A stretch of DNA of 7,320 nucleotides, from positions 1 to 7,320 of the forward strand of contig JAILPU010000104.1 in NCBI GenBank assembly GCA_024699395.1, in the 5' to 3' direction. Made by a program: the position numbers and the translations under genes. Positions 6,330 to 7,320 of the stretch are shown one piece after another. Each line of letters starts with the position of its first letter. Position 1 is the first letter of the stretch. The notes below the pieces were generated by a model. It searched no databases, was not told where the DNA came from, and worked only from the letters and a program-made list of their open reading frames with translations. Source of the stretch: Lachnospiraceae bacterium (GTDB lineage Bacteria > Bacillota > Clostridia > Lachnospirales > Lachnospiraceae).

Positions 6330-6618
6330 CAGAGCCAAGCAGTTTGCACCCTTTGCAGCTCTTAGAGGACTAAATGAAGCTCTAAAAGCCAAAGAGAAAA
6401 TCGTAGTTGAAAAAAAGGAGCTCTCTCCGGAGTTAGCGGAAATCCTGGATCAAAAATTTCATCTTATTAAAGTTAAAGACATAATCACCGTTGTCTATTA
6501 TCACGACGGGGAATATATAAAGCTTACCGGCATGGTTTCCAAGATAGATTCCTTTGCCCGCTTTATACAGATAGTCAATACCAGGATCGATTTCGATGAT
6601 ATTTACGATGTGGAGTAA
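6292..6618 (+). CDS. YolD-like family protein, partner of the Y-family polymerase
   Basis: A 108-residue cytosolic protein. The N-terminal motif HDRAKQFAPFAALRGLNEAL (residues 12-31) is the clostridial form of the YolD-like signature; the C-terminal half is beta-rich (IITVVYYHDGEYIKLTGMV, then FIQIVNTRIDFDDI). The length fits the family (about 100-115). Start taken at GTG 6292 because AGGAGGT sits 7 nt upstream; ATG at 6316 would remove eight residues before the conserved region. It overlaps the polymerase frame by 38 nt, so it belongs to the same LexA-controlled operon. YolD-like proteins accompany UvrX-type polymerases in Firmicutes and have been suggested as accessory, UmuD-like subunits; the molecular role is not established. 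No nuclease or self-cleavage motif is evident. Confidence 0.9.
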   Translation: MASKPTHPMSIHDRAKQFAPFAALRGLNEALKAKEKIVVEKKELSPELAEILDQKFHLIKVKDIITVVYYHDGEYIKLTGMVSKIDSFARFIQIVNTRIDFDDIYDVE

Positions 6619-6632
6619 AGGTCTGCCCTTTA
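6616..6632. other. Weak hairpin in the convergent yolD-rsmI junction
   Basis: TAAAGG (6616-6621) and CCTTTA (6627-6632) form a 6-bp stem with a 5-nt loop, overlapping the yolD-like stop codon. Only 21 bp separate the two convergent genes. No T-run follows on the plus strand, so this is at best a poor terminator. Confidence 0.25.
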
Positions 6633-6639
6633 TGGCAAA

Positions 6640-7320
6640 TCACTTAACATTTAAATACGAATAAATCTCTCTCTTTGTAACTCCCCTGTCCTTAGCCACA
6701 AGTTTCATGGCTTCTTTCCTGTCTATACCCTCATCTTCATAGTGCTTCATATGTTCTTCGACGGACATTTCCTTCCACTTGTCCTGCTCATCTTTTTTGA
6801 TGTCGTCAAAGCTTTTCCCCTCTATAACAAGAACGAATTCACCCTTGGGTTCATTTGTATCGTAATACTCCAATGCCTTATTAAGAGTGGTGCGGATTAC
6901 TTCCTCATGTTTTTTGGTAAGCTCCCTGCATATGCTTATCTTCCTGTCACCGAGATTAGCGTAAAGCTCTTTTAAAGTTTCTTTAAGTCGGTGAGGAGCC
7001 TCGTACAATATTATGGTTCTGGTCTCATTTTTAAGAGACTCTAAGATTTCGTTTTTCTCTTTTTTCTCTCTGGGCAAAAATGCCTCAAAGGCAAAACGCC
7101 TTGTGGGCAATCCCGACATTGTAAGAGCTGTAATACATGCGGCGGGTCCGGGAAGGCTCGTTACACAAACTCCGGCTTCGTGACACAATTGTACCAATAC
7201 TTCTCCGGGATCGGATATACCGGGAGTACCTGCGTCCGTGATAAGGGCAATGTTTTTACCCTCGAGAAGCTCCTTTACCAAAGCTCTCCCCTTGTCCACC
7301 TTGTTAAACTCATGATAGCT
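6640..7320 (-). CDS. rsmI: RsmI, 16S rRNA (cytidine-1402 2'-O)-methyltransferase, 5'-truncated by window
   Basis: SAM-dependent tetrapyrrole-methylase-fold enzyme that 2'-O-methylates C1402 in the decoding centre of 16S rRNA. The minus-strand frame is open to the window edge: the codons before GTG 7299 read SYHEFNK, matching the conserved SYHEHNK of RsmI, so 7299 is not the true start. 226 residues are visible; about 60 N-terminal residues, including the ATPIGNL motif, lie beyond 7320. Numbered from the first visible codon: TDAGTPGISDPGE 28-40 (SAM pocket), then SLPGPAACITALTMSGLPTRRF, LYEAPHRL, and EFVLVIEG closing the methylase domain. The last 40 or so residues (SVEEHMKHYEDEGIDRKEAMKLVAKDRGV) form the usual small helical tail. 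TGA stop at 6640-6642. Convergent with the yolD-like gene and functionally unrelated to it. Confidence 0.95.
   Translation of the reverse strand, partial: SYHEFNKVDKGRALVKELLEGKNIALITDAGTPGISDPGEVLVQLCHEAGVCVTSLPGPAACITALTMSGLPTRRFAFEAFLPREKKEKNEILESLKNETRTIILYEAPHRLKETLKELYANLGDRKISICRELTKKHEEVIRTTLNKALEYYDTNEPKGEFVLVIEGKSFDDIKKDEQDKWKEMSVEEHMKHYEDEGIDRKEAMKLVAKDRGVTKREIYSYLNVK

Noticed and set aside
5988..6392. 134-codon minus-strand ORF opposite the polymerase and yolD-like genes
   Set aside because: Antisense to two well-supported genes, with no recognisable domain and no ribosome site.

Overview
The window reads as a chromosomal segment of a low-to-moderate GC Gram-positive Clostridia, most likely Lachnospiraceae. 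The evidence is strong AGGAGG-type ribosome binding sites, a eukaryotic-type HisA, a small cysteine-rich DUF6472-like protein, a Firmicutes-type LexA (DinR) box, and a Y-family polymerase paired with a YolD-like protein. The taxonomic call is inference from gene content. No RNA genes, insertion sequences, CRISPR arrays or phage structural genes are visible.

Layout. (1) 1-579, plus: the 3' part of a eukaryotic-type hisA (histidine biosynthesis), cut by the window start. (2) 729-902, minus: a 57-residue cysteine-rich protein resembling DUF6472, convergent with hisA. It lies opposite a longer spurious plus-strand ORF and is easy to miss. (3) 1051-4621, minus: two consecutive half-size ABC exporters that form a two-gene operon. 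Their nucleotide-binding sites are complementary and asymmetric, the hallmark of a heterodimeric exporter. (4) 4622-5039: a divergent intergenic region. It holds a plus-strand promoter with a perfect TATAAT and a LexA box lying between its -35 and -10, then a roughly 190-nt leader with inverted repeats, plus a weaker minus-strand promoter candidate for the ABC operon. (5) 5040-6618, plus: an SOS-type operon of a Y-family translesion polymerase (UvrX/YqjW-like) and a YolD-like protein, overlapping by 38 nt. (6) 6640-7320, minus: most of rsmI (16S rRNA C1402 2'-O-methyltransferase), convergent with the yolD-like gene and cut by the window end.

How the genes work together. The two ABC half-transporters almost certainly assemble into one exporter of unknown substrate. 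The polymerase and YolD-like protein form a DNA-damage-inducible mutagenesis unit under LexA. hisA, the DUF6472-like gene and rsmI are unrelated housekeeping or hypothetical neighbours. I do not see a wholly new system. The best leads are the structured leader of the SOS operon, the DUF6472-like gene with a possible degenerate copy of its 3' end, and the eukaryotic-type HisA in a bacterium.
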